From Myrica gale (lineage: Eukaryota > Streptophyta > Magnoliopsida > Fagales > Myricaceae): a stretch of 64,000 nt of DNA. A program made the position numbers and the translations under genes. Shown one piece after another: positions 37,166-48,475 of the stretch (within the stretch, counting starts at the first letter, position 1; each line of letters starts with the position of its first letter). The notes beneath the pieces are model-generated. The model had not been told where the DNA came from. It worked only from the letters and a program-made list of their open reading frames with translations, and did not search any database. The DNA lies in assembly GCA_963930655.1 (NCBI GenBank), contig OZ005618.1, positions 7,152,001 to 7,216,000 on the forward strand, given 5' to 3'.

Positions 37166-37512
37166 TTGTGTTAGTTTCTCAAAACCACTTATGCAGAAAA
37201 TGTTGATCCACGAACAGAGTTCTATTGGAATCACATTTGTTTGTTCTTGGTCGACTAATGCAAACCTCATTCATTTCCTATTCTAAACAGCCACACCTCC
37301 ACAAACTTTCTTGTTTATGGTTTGTAAACAGTGCAAGGGACCCAATTATGAAGTCTTTTTGAAGGTCAATTGTAGTTTTATTGAACAAAAGGTAAACAAT
37401 TTGGCCATGTTCTTCTGCTTATATGTGGGAGGTGACAGACTCTAATGAAGTTTTCCTTAAGTGAGCCACCATTAATGAAATAATTGAACCAGAAAGTACC
37501 ATAATTTTTGTT
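37166..37512. other. 3' flank of the GH3 pseudogene
   Basis: No gene is seen. The sequence resembles the 3' flank of the intact GH3 gene in places (the 'tttctcaaaa.cactt' and 'ttcttggtcgac' stretches). Confidence 0.45.
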
Positions 37513-37769
37513 GGGTTAATTACATTTTTCCCCCACGAACTTACACCTGATTCTCAAGATCCCCCTAAACTACACTCGTGATAACCCGCCCCCATTATTT
37601 ACGTTTTCTGTTTCAATCCCGTTTGGGACCCCGATTCGGTGTTAAGTCGCACATTTTCCGTTAAATGTGACCATCACGTGAGTCACATATTCTGCAATAA
37701 GACTTTAATACCCAGATGAATAGTCTCGTTAGATTTTTCTTTAATTTCCCCCACACTCCAAAACGACAT

Positions 37770-38400
37770 CGCATGTGCTAACCCACCCACACTTAGGTTT
37801 TTCAAACCAAAACTCGAGCAGAAGAAAGACTCAAGCTTTTTCCCTCCTGCAAGTCGAAAAAGAGTTCTTTTGCATTAAGGCTGGCTCTCTTGATAATGAG
37901 CATGATCCAGAACGAGACCCTCCAGCAGCTGCAAAAGACCTTCCAGCTCGTATCTGTAATAGATGCGATTAAGTTTTTGCCTTTGGCAAAGCTCTTGGTG
38001 GTCACATGAGAATGCATGTCCAAGCCTGTAGAAAAAAAAGAGCTCTTTATGCAAAAGCTCAAGAAACAGGCTGCCGCCGTCGGCAACAGAGAGAAAACCA
38101 GTTAATGACAATGGAAAAGTGCTCGTCAATTGGGTTTGGGACTTGTGGAAACGGGGAAACTAATTAAAGCTGCTCACGTGCTGCGTTTGTAGGAAGAAAT
38201 TCCCCAACATGAAAGCTTTTTTTGGCCATATGAAATCTCATCCTTCAAAGACATGGAAGGGAATTCGACCGCCTCCAGTTGAGAAAACCAACGCAAGTTC
38301 TTCGTCCACGTTGTCTGATGATAAAATTGGTTTTGTTGCTGCTATTACTGTCACGAAGGAGGTCGTACTTTGTTGATTTCTCAGGCTCTCTATTTTGCTG
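37770..38400 (+). pseudogene. Broken C2H2 zinc-finger (QALGGH-type) gene inside the Mutator-like element
   Basis: The frame reads HDPERDPPAAAKDLPARICNRCD, then a TAA stop at 37970-37972, then VFAFGKALGGHMRMH. This is finger 1 with the plant KALGGH motif. After a frame change a second finger follows: CVCRKKFPNMKAFFGHMKSH, then PSKTWKGIRPPPVE. Two spaced fingers with a KALGGH motif fit plant C2H2 repressors of the ZAT type. At least one stop and two frame changes break it. Sequence continuing the same fragment (AC..GTTTCTGATTACGGTCC) reappears after the inserted LTR element, at about 39988-40090. The parent gene is not in this window. Confidence 0.8.
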
Positions 38401-38405
38401 GAAGG

Positions 38406-39982
38406 TGTAAGGATACCACGGTGAAAAAGGATGTTGAGTTGGCATAAGATGGTCTAGTGCAAGTTGGAAAGCTATTGGGCAGATGTGAGAATAGAGACAA
38501 GTCGTTAAAGGATATATGAGTCCAATATCTATATAAATAGTTAATCATTTAGCAATAGGGGCATCAGAGAAGAAAAGTTTAAAAGTTGTATAGTTTTATC
38601 CCTTTGGAGTTCGGCTTACTCGAACAAGCTATTTTGTACTTTCTTTACCATTTTCTCAAGAAACAAACAATACATATAAAGAGGTTTGTTACAAGTGGTA
38701 TCAGAGCACCGATCGTTCCATGGATTTGCTCACACGATGCTCTAAAATCACTGAGCTTCTCAAAGAGATGCAAAAAATCAATGCTTCACAACAACAAAGC
38801 AATAAACAGATGCAAGAAAATTTCAATATCTGGTTGGAAATACTTGAAGCTGAACTTGAAGATCTAAAGACAGAAGAATGCGATGAAGACAAAATTAAAT
38901 AGGAGATGAGAGTTGTGGCTGAAGATCCAACCGTAGAAGCAACAGAAAAAAGTAAAGAAGAAAATGAAAATGAGAAGACAGCGGGTCAGAAGAGTTTCAG
39001 AGTGGATATTGCTGCCTTTTCTAAAGATGGATCTTCTACCATTGTTGCGACTGAGATTACATCTGCTCGTGGAGAAATTTCCTCTATTGTAGCAAAAAAG
39101 ATATTGAAGATTGTTGAGGTAAATCTTGTCCCTGTTTTTAAGTGTAAGAATTTCAATTCCTCCAAAGCCTCCATAAGCAATCTTCAGAATTATACAGCAA
39201 TTTGGTTGGAAGAAAATTTTCCTACAAAGAAAAAGAGCATAATGGATTTTTGCATGTTCTTGACTTTACAGTAGATGATTGCATGCGGTGTGAGGAAGAA
39301 TTGGAAGAAGAGGAAGCGAAAGAAGAAGAGAAGAAGAAAAAGAAAGAGAATAGGAAAAAGAAAAAGAAAAGAATAGAAAAAAAAAAAAAGAGAGAAAGAC
39401 ACACGTGTTAGTGTGGATTTTCCTTGAGGGAGTTGTTGTCAACTTGTAGTTAATACTGTAACAATTTTGTCAAACGAATTTTTGAGATGGGACCCAATCG
39501 ATTCGTAAGTGGTGGAATGTTCGGTCATGTATAGTGTTGGTAAATTGGATGAGCATTTTTTTTTCCAGAGCACCAGACACCAAGTGCTTGTTGTAAGTCC
39601 CTCAAAAGTAGATCAAGAGCTTTGGCAACTTCATGGATATTTCAGCGCACCAAGTGTTTGATAAATTTTTTGTGGTCACACTCAACCTTGCGGACAAGGT
39701 TGTTTGAGGGGGAATGAAATTTAAGGATCCCAGGGTGTAAAAGGATGATGAGTTGGCATAAGATGGTCTAGTGCAAGTTGGAAAGCTGTTAGGCAGATGT
39801 GAGAATAGAGACAATCTCTATATAAATGGTTAATCAATTAGCAATAGGGGCATCAGAGAAGAAAAGTTTAGAAGTTGTTTAGTTTTATCCCTTTGGAGTT
39901 TGGCTTAGTCGAACAAGCTATTTTGTACTTTCTTTACCATTTTCTCAAGAAACAAACATTACATATAAAGAGGTTTGTTACA
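38406..39982 (+). mobile_element. Small non-autonomous LTR retroelement (TRIM/LARD-like) inserted in the zinc-finger relic
   Basis: Two highly similar direct repeats, at about 38406-38693 and about 39715-39982, bound an internal region of about 1 kb. Directly after the first repeat comes the tRNA-Met primer site TGGTATCAGAGC (38696-38707). Directly before the second is a purine tract (GAGGGGGAA). The first repeat has about 26 extra bases in the middle. The inside encodes only a Lys/Glu-rich, coiled-coil-like stretch, with no reverse transcriptase or integrase. Close similarity of the repeats suggests a fairly recent insertion, certainly later than the Mutator-like element. The flanking 5-mers (gaagg / taagg) are nearly equal. 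Confidence 0.85.
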
Positions 39983-40502
39983 TAAGGTCACCGGTAAAAG
40001 AGGCCAGAAAAGCATTGGCCCCTCCACCAACGTTTCTGATTACGGTCCTCCCCATGGTCTAGAGGAGGGGATGCAAAAGCTGTGAAAATGTTTCTGATTT
40101 TGATTTCTGAAAAGTTAGTTTTATCCAGTTGCTTCCTAGACACGCTTTTCAATGGCTAATGCTAGCTCAAAGAAGACGAAATAAACTCAAATGCGTTTTT
40201 TCATAAATCTGTCTAATGCGAGCTCAAAGAAGACGAAATAAACAAGGGTCTATGTTTCAAAGCGCACCAGATTTGGGTTTGAAATTTTTATATAGACTGA
40301 GGGCAGTTTCGTCTTTTCGCATGGGATTGGTGTCACGTGCAGGTCACATGTGACGGAAACATGCAAGTTAATGCCAAAATTGGGTCCAATACCGAATTGA
40401 AAACGTGACACATACATTGAGGTGATGGGTTGTAACGAGTTCGAGTTTAGAGGAGGTTTTGAGATTGGGGTATAAGTTCGTGGGGGGAAATGTAATTAAC
40501 CC

Positions 40503-43407
40503 ATTTCTTTTTCTTTTTTTAAAAAAAATTTTTGGGGGCAGAATGATAGTTTCTCATTGGTTCACATTAATTATACTCTCACATTTCCCAAAACGTTCTC
40601 AAGATACCAACTGAAGTTACTAACAATTTGCAAGGGAGTGAAATTTTAACCATCTCTCATCTCTCTCATCTTTTCTGTGAAGCCTCCCTTCCCTCGTACC
40701 TTTCTAAAACTCTCACTGAAACAGCACCTTTATTCCCTTAACCTTCCCTTAACCTTAATCTCACCTCTCTGCCCCCCTTACTCAGGGTCGTTAAAGCCCT
40801 TGAACTGAAGGCAGTGATCAAACCACACCGCCAGAGATTACTATCCTGCACTCTTGTTCTTGGGCCTTGCTCACTCCTACTAGGCCCAAACCCAAACAAC
40901 CAGGCCCAACTATCTTTCACCCCTTAAACTCAATTTCCAATAAGTTAAGCCTAAGCAAGAGATTGCTTATACATCATGTCTAGAGAATCAAGTGCACCTC
41001 TCACCAGCCAGCATGGTTGTAACCCGGTTGGTACTACCCACATTTACTGGCTCTAAGGTTAGAAGTTTGAGTTAGGATATAAGTTGAAATCACTTGTGAA
41101 ATGACCTTAGGCTTTATAGATAAGATTGAGACTAGTTGGTGGTCTTGTTAGTGCTATAGTGACAGACTCCTCCAGTGGACTAACTTTGGCTCAAACCTGA
41201 TATTTTACAGCAGTAAATATTCCTATAATCACGCCCAGAGTTATTAAGCTGATTGCCTCCTTCCCTTTTGCTTAAGAAAAAAACCTCACCTCTCACCGAA
41301 CTTCCTCTCAGTAGTTTATTTTCCTCAAAACAGAGCTTAGGGCATCGCTCAAATACATCTGTATTAGCTTTTGATTCAGCAAAAGCAGGTTAAAGAATCG
41401 GAATATTGTTCAATAATTTGGGGAAAACCAGATGACCGAAAGTGTGCAGTACTCGTCAAAACACTGTATATATGTATGTATAGCGTTACAGCTTGGTAAG
41501 ATGTTGATCCTCTTAGAAGATATAGTGGAGGGGCATAACGTAAGGTGCTTTTCCTATGCAACTTGCCGCAAATGCTTCTCCTATTTTGCAAGTATGGCGG
41601 TTAGTTTTGTCACCTACCGGGGGAATGGGATAGTAGGCTTACTGGACGGGACTAAATATACAACAGGAAAGATCACATGGGGGGTGGTTTACTAGACTTT
41701 TCATTATACTCAATAATTCTGCCGCTCAAGAAGAAGAAAAAGGGGTAAATAATTTTTCCTAAGTATTAATAAATAAATAAAAACAGAAGAGAAAAGGGTA
41801 TTAAAATTTAGGGCCAGACATAGAGAACAAATTGAAAAGTTGGTGGAGGATTGCTCCCCTTGAGAAAGAGAGAGGTGATCTAACTTAAGTCCACTTGAAA
41901 AGTTTAAGATTAAATTATTTGGGGGTAATTTTTTGACCTAAAATCTGAGAAATATAGGGAAATATTAGTTGTAATTTCTCAATCATTATGATACCATGTC
42001 TGTATTGGATGGGGAAAAAAAAGAAGAAAAAAAACCCTAAGTTTCAAGGCCTCAATCAATTAGTAACAAGATTCAGTGAGTGAGCAACTTCACTCAATTA
42101 AAATTGGATAATAATTTTTAATTTGTCTTATTAGAGGGACATCATTAGCTCAACAAAGGACTTAATTCAGGGAAGAAGATTCTTGGTCCTAAAGGGTCCA
42201 AATAAAATAAAATAAAATTTTAAAAAAAAATAGAAAAGAAAGGAAATTTTAAGGTCAATGAAATCTCCCCACCAAAAGAGAATCTCAAAGCCCCATTCAG
42301 GGCTATTAAAAGTGTATTCTACACTGATTAACAAAAGGTAAATAACTCTTTTTCTGCCTAATGAAAAGGTATATATGTCGCTGTCTCCATGAACGGGATC
42401 ACAATTTGTCTCTAGATGGAGTGAATAGTGAAACCATTAAACTTTTTGTTTACTTGGTTGGTGCCGTACGCTTAGAATCACAAAACCCACTATGCCTTTA
42501 AATTTTTTATTTTCTTCTTTCTCCTTTGGACCGACTGATCAGAACAATCCCTCATGCTCTCCTGCTACAGTCTTGCCACTTGGGTAATCCAACATGAATC
42601 TTACTTTTGCGGTATTAAATTATTATTAATTTAATTCTTGATTAATGGTTCTAGGAGGGGGATCTTCTTCTCTCTCTCGAAGGATCTCTTGAAAAAGATA
42701 TCTCTAAGAAAGAAAGAAAAAAAGATTGCCAAATAAAAGCATATGATAAGTTAGTGCATGTAGAGTCAGCATCGACTATGGTGAGGCGGTCAAGCTCAGT
42801 CAACTAGGCCCATTTTTGGTTCAGGGAAAAAAATTGGATTGGTGGGACAGTCTAAAAAGGGGCTGTGAAGTGTGAATAAAAGTTTGCAATCAGATACTAT
42901 ACGGAAAACCCAACTCAGTGCTCAGTGACTCGGTCGAGCTTTGGTCCAATAACACGCCTAAAGCGTACAATTCCACTTACGATGCCGACAATGCTTCATG
43001 AAAATATTTGATAAATTCACTTCTGCTCTTGAATTGGGTATAGCTGCAAAATTTGAATCTGAGATCGTAGTTTTACCTAATTTTATGGAAGTTAACTATA
43101 TTTAATTGTTTTCACTTTGGTGTGGCTATAGTGAAGTTTTCCCTTTCTTGAGTCTGGTGGTTATAGCTAAATCCAACACCTACATCGAGTAAGAGTTCTT
43201 ATAGTCATGCGCAAGAAAAACTAGAAAAGCTACTTTTATTGTCCGTCTCAATTCAACACCTCCATCCATTAAGAGTCCTTAGGATCACGCCCAAGAAAAT
43301 TTACTCTCGTCCACCACCCTTTTCAGTTGGGGGGGGGGGGGGGAATTGTTTAGCTGCTCAAAAAGAACTCCATCAAGTTTGACGTTAAGCATAACCAGTC
43401 ATGTTCC
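40503..43407. other. Spacer without genes
   Basis: No coding gene is seen. A stretch at about 41005-41290 has a tRNA-like start (GTAACCCGGTTGGTA), a second box-like motif and a short A-tail. It may be a SINE, but the match is loose. A run of about 15 G lies near 43329-43343. Confidence 0.4.
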
Positions 43408-43629
43408 CAGTGGCGGAGCCAGGAATTTTGTATAGGGGGGCAGAAACAAAAATTATTTTAAATAATATGATTAAAAATAAATATTAAATATTATGCGAAA
43501 AAAAAAGTTTCAAACAAGATTTTCAATATATCAATATTGTCTAATAACTGAAGACAAATATGCAAAAAAAATCCTATAAACTTAAACATAGATATATAAA
43601 ACAAAAACAAAAAAGTCACAACTTTCCTA

Positions 43630-46077
43630 TTACAATGCAACTCGGCGAGTTTTCATGTCTTGGAAATCATCTATCAACATTTCTGTACTAAAAGTTGAGG
43701 CAATTTCTTTTTCAATGTAGATGATCAAGGAATTTGTAAGAAAGTCATCTTCCATCTTGTTGCGAAGTCTTGTTTTAACTATTTTCATAGCTGAAAAAGC
43801 TCGTTCTGTAGTAGCTGTTGAAACTGGAAGCGTTAACACAAGACGAATTAATCTATCAATCAAATAATAAATATTCGACTTGTTCATTTCCACTAGTTTT
43901 TGGCATAACTCAGAAATCGTTGACAGATTCATCAAATCGGGACATTGAAGCACATCAACCATAAAGAGTTGCAATTGGCTCCTTAAATGAATCCTTTCTC
44001 GCTCAGTAAAATCCTGTGGATAAAATCTTTCTGCAAGATCACAGATATTCCCAACATTGAAAGATTTATATGCATTCTTAGGATCCAAAGCTAAGCTAAG
44101 AGTAAGAAGTTCCATTGCTTTCTCAGTAAACCTACTATTTAGTTCTTGTAACTGAGAATCTATTGCAACCATAAATATATCAACTCGATAATGATGCTCA
44201 AATGTAATAGGATCTCCTTTAGTATGAGACCTACCTCGACTTGTCGTGTATGGAGCACTCATATCAGGAACTTCAATATCATGTACTTCACAGAATATTT
44301 TCACATCCCCTAAAAAAGTATCCCAACCATCTTCTCTCAACCTTTGAATCAATGTCTGTGTAGCTTTAACCAAATGGATAGCATTTGGTATGTCTTGAGA
44401 TTGTTGTTGCAATGCTTGACATAAAGTATCAGTTATCCCCATGAGTTCCTTCATTAAATGCAATACAAAAATAAACTCAAATGACACCATAGTAGTGTAT
44501 AATGCATTAGCCTCACAACGTTGAGAAGTAACTGATCCTTCACTGGCGATGTGTTGAAGAACTTTCAAAGTTGCATTGAACATCCTTATCAAGCTACACA
44601 CAGAATTAAAATGAGAGCTCCACCTTGTATCCCCAGCTCGTTTCAAAGTACCAATTTGATTTGCCCCTCTTCCGGTTTCAAGTTCATCAATGGCAATTAA
44701 ATGTGCAATTTCAGCTGCTTGATTGGCATGTAGTTCATCATTGCGCTTACAAGAGGCACCAACAACATTAACAATGGAGCTTAGTTTCATAAAAAAATCA
44801 CAAACTGGCAACACATCTCTTGCTGCTGCAACCAATACTAGTTGTAGTCGATGAGCCATACAATGTACATAATATGCATAAGGACAATCTTTAAGAAATA
44901 AAGCTTGTAATCCATTAAACTCACCACGCATATTACTAGCACCATCATATCCCTGCCCTCGAATATTTTGTATGTTGAGATTGTAACAAGCAAGAACATC
45001 ACATATTTCCTTCTTCAGAGTCAAGGCAGAGGTATCTTTAACATGCACAATACTGAAAAATCGCTCTATAATAAAACCTTCTTTATCAACAAATCTTAGA
45101 ATGAGAGCCATTTGTTCTCTTTTGGATTCATCCCGAGCTTCATCTACTATGATACAAAATTTTGAATCACCAATTTCTTCACGAATTGCACTTCGCACCC
45201 TACTTGCCAATACATGAAGAATCTCTTTTTGAATAGTAGGTGAAATATACTTGGCATTTCCAGGAGCATTTTCTAACACTTGCTCAGCAACATCTTCATT
45301 AAACAATGACACAAGTTTTATCAATTCAATAAAATTGCCACGATTTCTTGACTCAAGACCTTCATCATGACCTCTAAGAGCACATCCTTGAGATGTTAAA
45401 TACCGAATGCATTCAATTGATGTCCTCAATCGTAATCGATTTTTCTTTTTTTGTTCTAAAGTCTGTACATGCATCACTTTGTCAATATGTTGTGCTTGAT
45501 TCATCAAAGTGTTACAACACTTCACAACATTGTTATGAACAGAACAAGGATCTTTACCCATATGGCCTAAAAATGCACAATTGTTGCCATCATTTACTTT
45601 CTTCCAATTTCGAAATCCTTCAATAGTAAATGCAGTAGATCCAAAATGCCCAGTTGGATTTTGATTAATAAGAAAACAATAGAGACAATATGCAGCATCA
45701 GTTATAGGAGAGTATTCCAACCAAGGAAATTGCTTATACCAAGATGAAGAAAACCGTCGACGATTTTTTCCAAATTCTGTAAATGGATACTCAGTACCAG
45801 CTGCAGGAATATATTGATATGGACCTGCCTTAAGATAAGCTCTTCTAATTTCATCTTGCTGATTAACTGGATGTTCACATATCTGAATACGTTTTCCTGG
45901 ATCACGTTCTATAGTAGCAATGTCAACTTCTTGAGATTCAATCCTTGGAATCTTAGAAGGGCGTTGCTCTTGCTCAGGAATTAGAGGTTGAGGATTACAA
46001 GACGAGGAAGACATCTTAGAACCCGAATCAACATTCTTTTTCTTAAAAAATGCATCAATTGTTTTTGGCTTGCCCAT
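43630..46077 (-). CDS. hAT-family transposase (TTF-type zinc finger, DUF4371, dimerisation domain)
   Basis: 815 uninterrupted residues on the minus strand. Residues 1-60 are Ser/Lys-rich and probably hold the nuclear signal. Residues about 105-190 form the TTF-type finger (RRFSSSWYKQFPWLEYS, CLYC at 131-134, later HMGKDPCSVHNN). The catalytic region has Asp312 (IIVDEARDES), GYDGASNMRGEF near 376-387, HCMAHRLQL at 405-413 and DTRWSSHFN near 483-491. The C-terminal dimerisation block is STATTERAFSAMKIVKTRLR near 752-771, followed by DDFLTNSLIIYIEKEI, and contains the expected catalytic Glu. This layout matches plant proteins usually labelled 'zinc finger MYM-type protein 1-like'. The start is the first Met of the frame, MGKPKTIDAFFKKK, typical of the family. 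All key residues seem present, so activity is possible. The region 46078-47470 would hold the promoter and 5' leader. Confidence 0.93.
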   Translation of the reverse strand: MGKPKTIDAFFKKKNVDSGSKMSSSSCNPQPLIPEQEQRPSKIPRIESQEVDIATIERDPGKRIQICEHPVNQQDEIRRAYLKAGPYQYIPAAGTEYPFTEFGKNRRRFSSSWYKQFPWLEYSPITDAAYCLYCFLINQNPTGHFGSTAFTIEGFRNWKKVNDGNNCAFLGHMGKDPCSVHNNVVKCCNTLMNQAQHIDKVMHVQTLEQKKKNRLRLRTSIECIRYLTSQGCALRGHDEGLESRNRGNFIELIKLVSLFNEDVAEQVLENAPGNAKYISPTIQKEILHVLASRVRSAIREEIGDSKFCIIVDEARDESKREQMALILRFVDKEGFIIERFFSIVHVKDTSALTLKKEICDVLACYNLNIQNIRGQGYDGASNMRGEFNGLQALFLKDCPYAYYVHCMAHRLQLVLVAAARDVLPVCDFFMKLSSIVNVVGASCKRNDELHANQAAEIAHLIAIDELETGRGANQIGTLKRAGDTRWSSHFNSVCSLIRMFNATLKVLQHIASEGSVTSQRCEANALYTTMVSFEFIFVLHLMKELMGITDTLCQALQQQSQDIPNAIHLVKATQTLIQRLREDGWDTFLGDVKIFCEVHDIEVPDMSAPYTTSRGRSHTKGDPITFEHHYRVDIFMVAIDSQLQELNSRFTEKAMELLTLSLALDPKNAYKSFNVGNICDLAERFYPQDFTERERIHLRSQLQLFMVDVLQCPDLMNLSTISELCQKLVEMNKSNIYYLIDRLIRLVLTLPVSTATTERAFSAMKIVKTRLRNKMEDDFLTNSLIIYIEKEIASTFSTEMLIDDFQDMKTRRVAL

Positions 46078-47469
46078 GATGTGATATAAAATTATTTACG
46101 AAACCTGAAAAATTATTTATCTATTAGTTTTAGTGAATAGGAATAATAATGTATAAATTTATTCATATCAAATGTCAATGCATTCATGATTCAAGTCAAT
46201 TTATTCTTACTAAATATAAATGTATTTGGGTAAATTTATCACTACAAACCAACAAAAAATAAAATGTGAATACTAATAAAAATCATGGGTCTAAGGAATG
46301 AATTACCTGTTCGCAAAATATTTAGAAAGTGCGTTTTGCTCAACTTGATAAAACGTCTAGAATCCAATATGCCAATATGTCAATATCCCAAGTTCTGAAG
46401 TTCACATCCTTAAACATATAACAAACCAAAATCATTATAGTAAGAATAATAATGAAATAACTATTAAGTAAGCAAGAATTTTACACTTACAAAATAACAA
46501 TGATCCTCAACTTTGCATCACAATTGATTTCGTCTTTGTTGTTTGGATCCTCATTCCTTAACAAATAAAAGACACCCCATATAAATATTTCTAGTCAATT
46601 TTGAGGAAGTATACATATTAAAATAAATATGATGAGATCATGAGAGACAAAACAATATGTGAATTGGTTGGAATTATCTTCATTCTTAAAACCCCATCAC
46701 TCATCCGATGGTAACACAACAATTACATGTTCTCCCTACAAGGCTACAACAACAAATTAAAGAGAGGCAAAACACTTGTAGTTGCATAATTACTTCAAAT
46801 TAATCATACTTACAAACTTAGAAATGAACGTAGCCCTAATACCTAACATAAATTAAATCTGCAATTATTTCAATTGTAGAGTGAAAATACGCATGTAGTG
46901 ATGTAGACATACAAACATCAGTTGGCACTTGGCCAATAATTGGAAATTTGGAGAGCATGTCGTTTAAGGGCAGTTATGATTCATGAAAGTGGGTCATTCG
47001 TCATTCCTAGTGGCCATTTTCGCCCAAAAAAAACAGAAAGAAAACTTGACTTGATCTCTGTTACAAAAAAAAATAAAACAAAAAAGAAACGAAAAGATTA
47101 TTTAGAATACCAAGTCTCATTTGCATGCCTTGATTCACCGAATCACCAATGGTCCAACCCATAACTTTCCTTCCTTCAAAATCCTTCAAGCAAACAGCGG
47201 AATGGCCAGCTCCAGTGTCTCACGTGTTGTTGTTGGGCGAGAGAAGAGGCGAGAACGATGAGTCGATGAAGAAAACTGGGAAAAGAAGTAAGTAAGGATA
47301 AAATTGAAAAATAAAAGAGTGTTTCGTTGCTTGTACGCAATCTCTCTACAGGGAGCAGTGGTGCTGCGTGCAGCTTTTACAATTTTTATTTTATAAAATT
47401 TTTAAAATTTCTTTTTACAAATTGACGGCTGAATTTATTTTTTATTTTTTTTATACTCTTACTCTTTTA
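46078..47469 (-). other. Non-coding 5' part of the hAT transposon
   Basis: AT-rich sequence between the transposase start and the subterminal repeats. It probably includes the promoter, the leader and perhaps an intron. No second ORF is recognisable. Confidence 0.5.
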
Positions 47470-47615
47470 GGGGGCACCACACGAATTATGGCCTATGGGG
47501 TAGGACGTAATGGGTAGGACGTAGGATACCTCTCTCTCTCTCTATATATATATATATATTTTGAACTGAGGGGGGCAGCACCGCACGAATTATGGGTAGG
47601 ACAGTAGGATACCTA

Positions 47616-47647
<32 letters not shown>

Positions 47648-47650
47648 AAC
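47470..47650. repeat. Subterminal duplication in the hAT element
   Basis: A block containing 'gcaccacacgaattatgg', 'gtaggac' and 'aggatacct' followed by a TA tract is present twice. The second copy is slightly shorter and ends at 'aactgagggggg'. Confidence 0.8.
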
Positions 47651-47689
47651 TGAGGGGGGGCAGCTGCCCCCCCCCCCCCCCCGCCCCTG

Positions 47690-47862
47690 CATGTTCCACA
47701 GAGAAATTACCCAAAAGATTGAACGCGTAGCCTTCCAGTTTTTCTCTGCCTCACTGATGCCTCTATTCATTCCCCATGCAAACTTGGACTTTCATATCTT
47801 AGCCAATATTGATGCTTAATCATTTACTACATTCTAATTTGATCTCTGAGTGAGTGACCATA
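47690..47862. other. Short spacer
   Basis: Unique sequence to the right of the hAT element. No gene is seen. Confidence 0.5.
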
Positions 47863-48475
47863 AGAGCATTATTAGCAGGTTATTTATTATAGCTTCTTGG
47901 TTAGAATAATGAACCAATATAACTAAATAGCTAAAAATGTGAGTTTTGCCGCTGATCTATTTTAACAAAAAAATTTAACAAGTGAACAACTTCATATTAA
48001 AATAATAATATATTTTCTCTTTCATTTTTCTCTCACTCACTCTCTCTCTCATAAATTTATATTTTGCCCCCATTTCTTTTTGCATGTAACAAATCTTTTC
48101 AAAGTTTTAGCCTAATAAATAATTATAAAATAAGTTTTCCTTTCTTAATAAAGAATTTTTTTATCATAATAAATAAAAAAAAATCATTCTAATTATTTTT
48201 CTTCACTTTTTCACTAATTTAAAAAATATGACGGTTGAAATAAGATAAAATTTAAAAATTTTGATTTTTTAGAATAATACAAATATTCAAAAATATGACC
48301 GTTACGATAATACGTGTTAAAGAAAGAAAAAATAATATTTTAATAAAATAGTAAAAGTAGAAGGCTAAAATAGAGAAGCTGGCTGAGATATTTTTAAAAA
48401 GTTAATAGTTAAAATAAGAAAGTTTATTTTTTAATTAAAATAATACGAAGAAGCTGCATGCTAGTATGCTACGAA
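47863..48475. mobile_element. AT-rich MITE, family B, copy 1
   Basis: The left end 'gagcattattagcagg' and the right end near 'gctagtatgct' are imperfect inverted termini. The phrase 'gttaatagttaaaataagaaagtttatttttta' near the right end also occurs, slightly changed, at about 51645-51680. It has no coding capacity. Confidence 0.5.

Larger units (their letters stand above)
37513..40502. mobile_element. Mutator-like element carrying a gene fragment (Pack-MULE-like)
   Basis: The left end GGGTTAATTACATTT (37513) and the right end, reverse-complemented from 40502, match base for base at the tip. They remain clearly related over about 220 bp, through 'cccacgaactta', 'gattcggt.tt', 'tttccgt', 'atgtgacc..cacgtga' and beyond. 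Long inverted ends of this kind are the mark of Mutator-like elements. Between them lies a broken C2H2 zinc-finger gene and no transposase. A small LTR element is inserted at 38406-39982; without it the unit is about 1.4 kb. The flanks are A/T-rich, and a 9-bp target duplication cannot be read with confidence. A 31-bp direct repeat lies at 40156-40186 and 40213-40243. Confidence 0.75.
43408..47689 (-). mobile_element. Full-length hAT transposon with 8-bp target duplication
   Basis: The element begins CAGTGGCGG (43408) and ends CCGCCCCTG (47689), inverted termini with one mismatch in nine. It is flanked on both sides by CATGTTCC (43400-43407 and 47690-47697). The perfect 8-bp duplication shows an hAT insertion with little decay since. 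Inside is a single long transposase ORF on the minus strand. The right subterminal part carries two copies of a block of about 100 bp (about 47470-47570 and 47571-47650), each with a (TA)n tract, then a run of about 16 C beside the terminus. Confidence 0.94.

Noticed and set aside
43329-43343. G-run as a regulatory G-quadruplex
   Set aside because: A single homopolymer run without a gene nearby; more likely a mononucleotide repeat.
45393-45905. Open frames overlapping the hAT transposase on both strands
   Set aside because: Shadows of the long transposase frame; composition is dictated by it.
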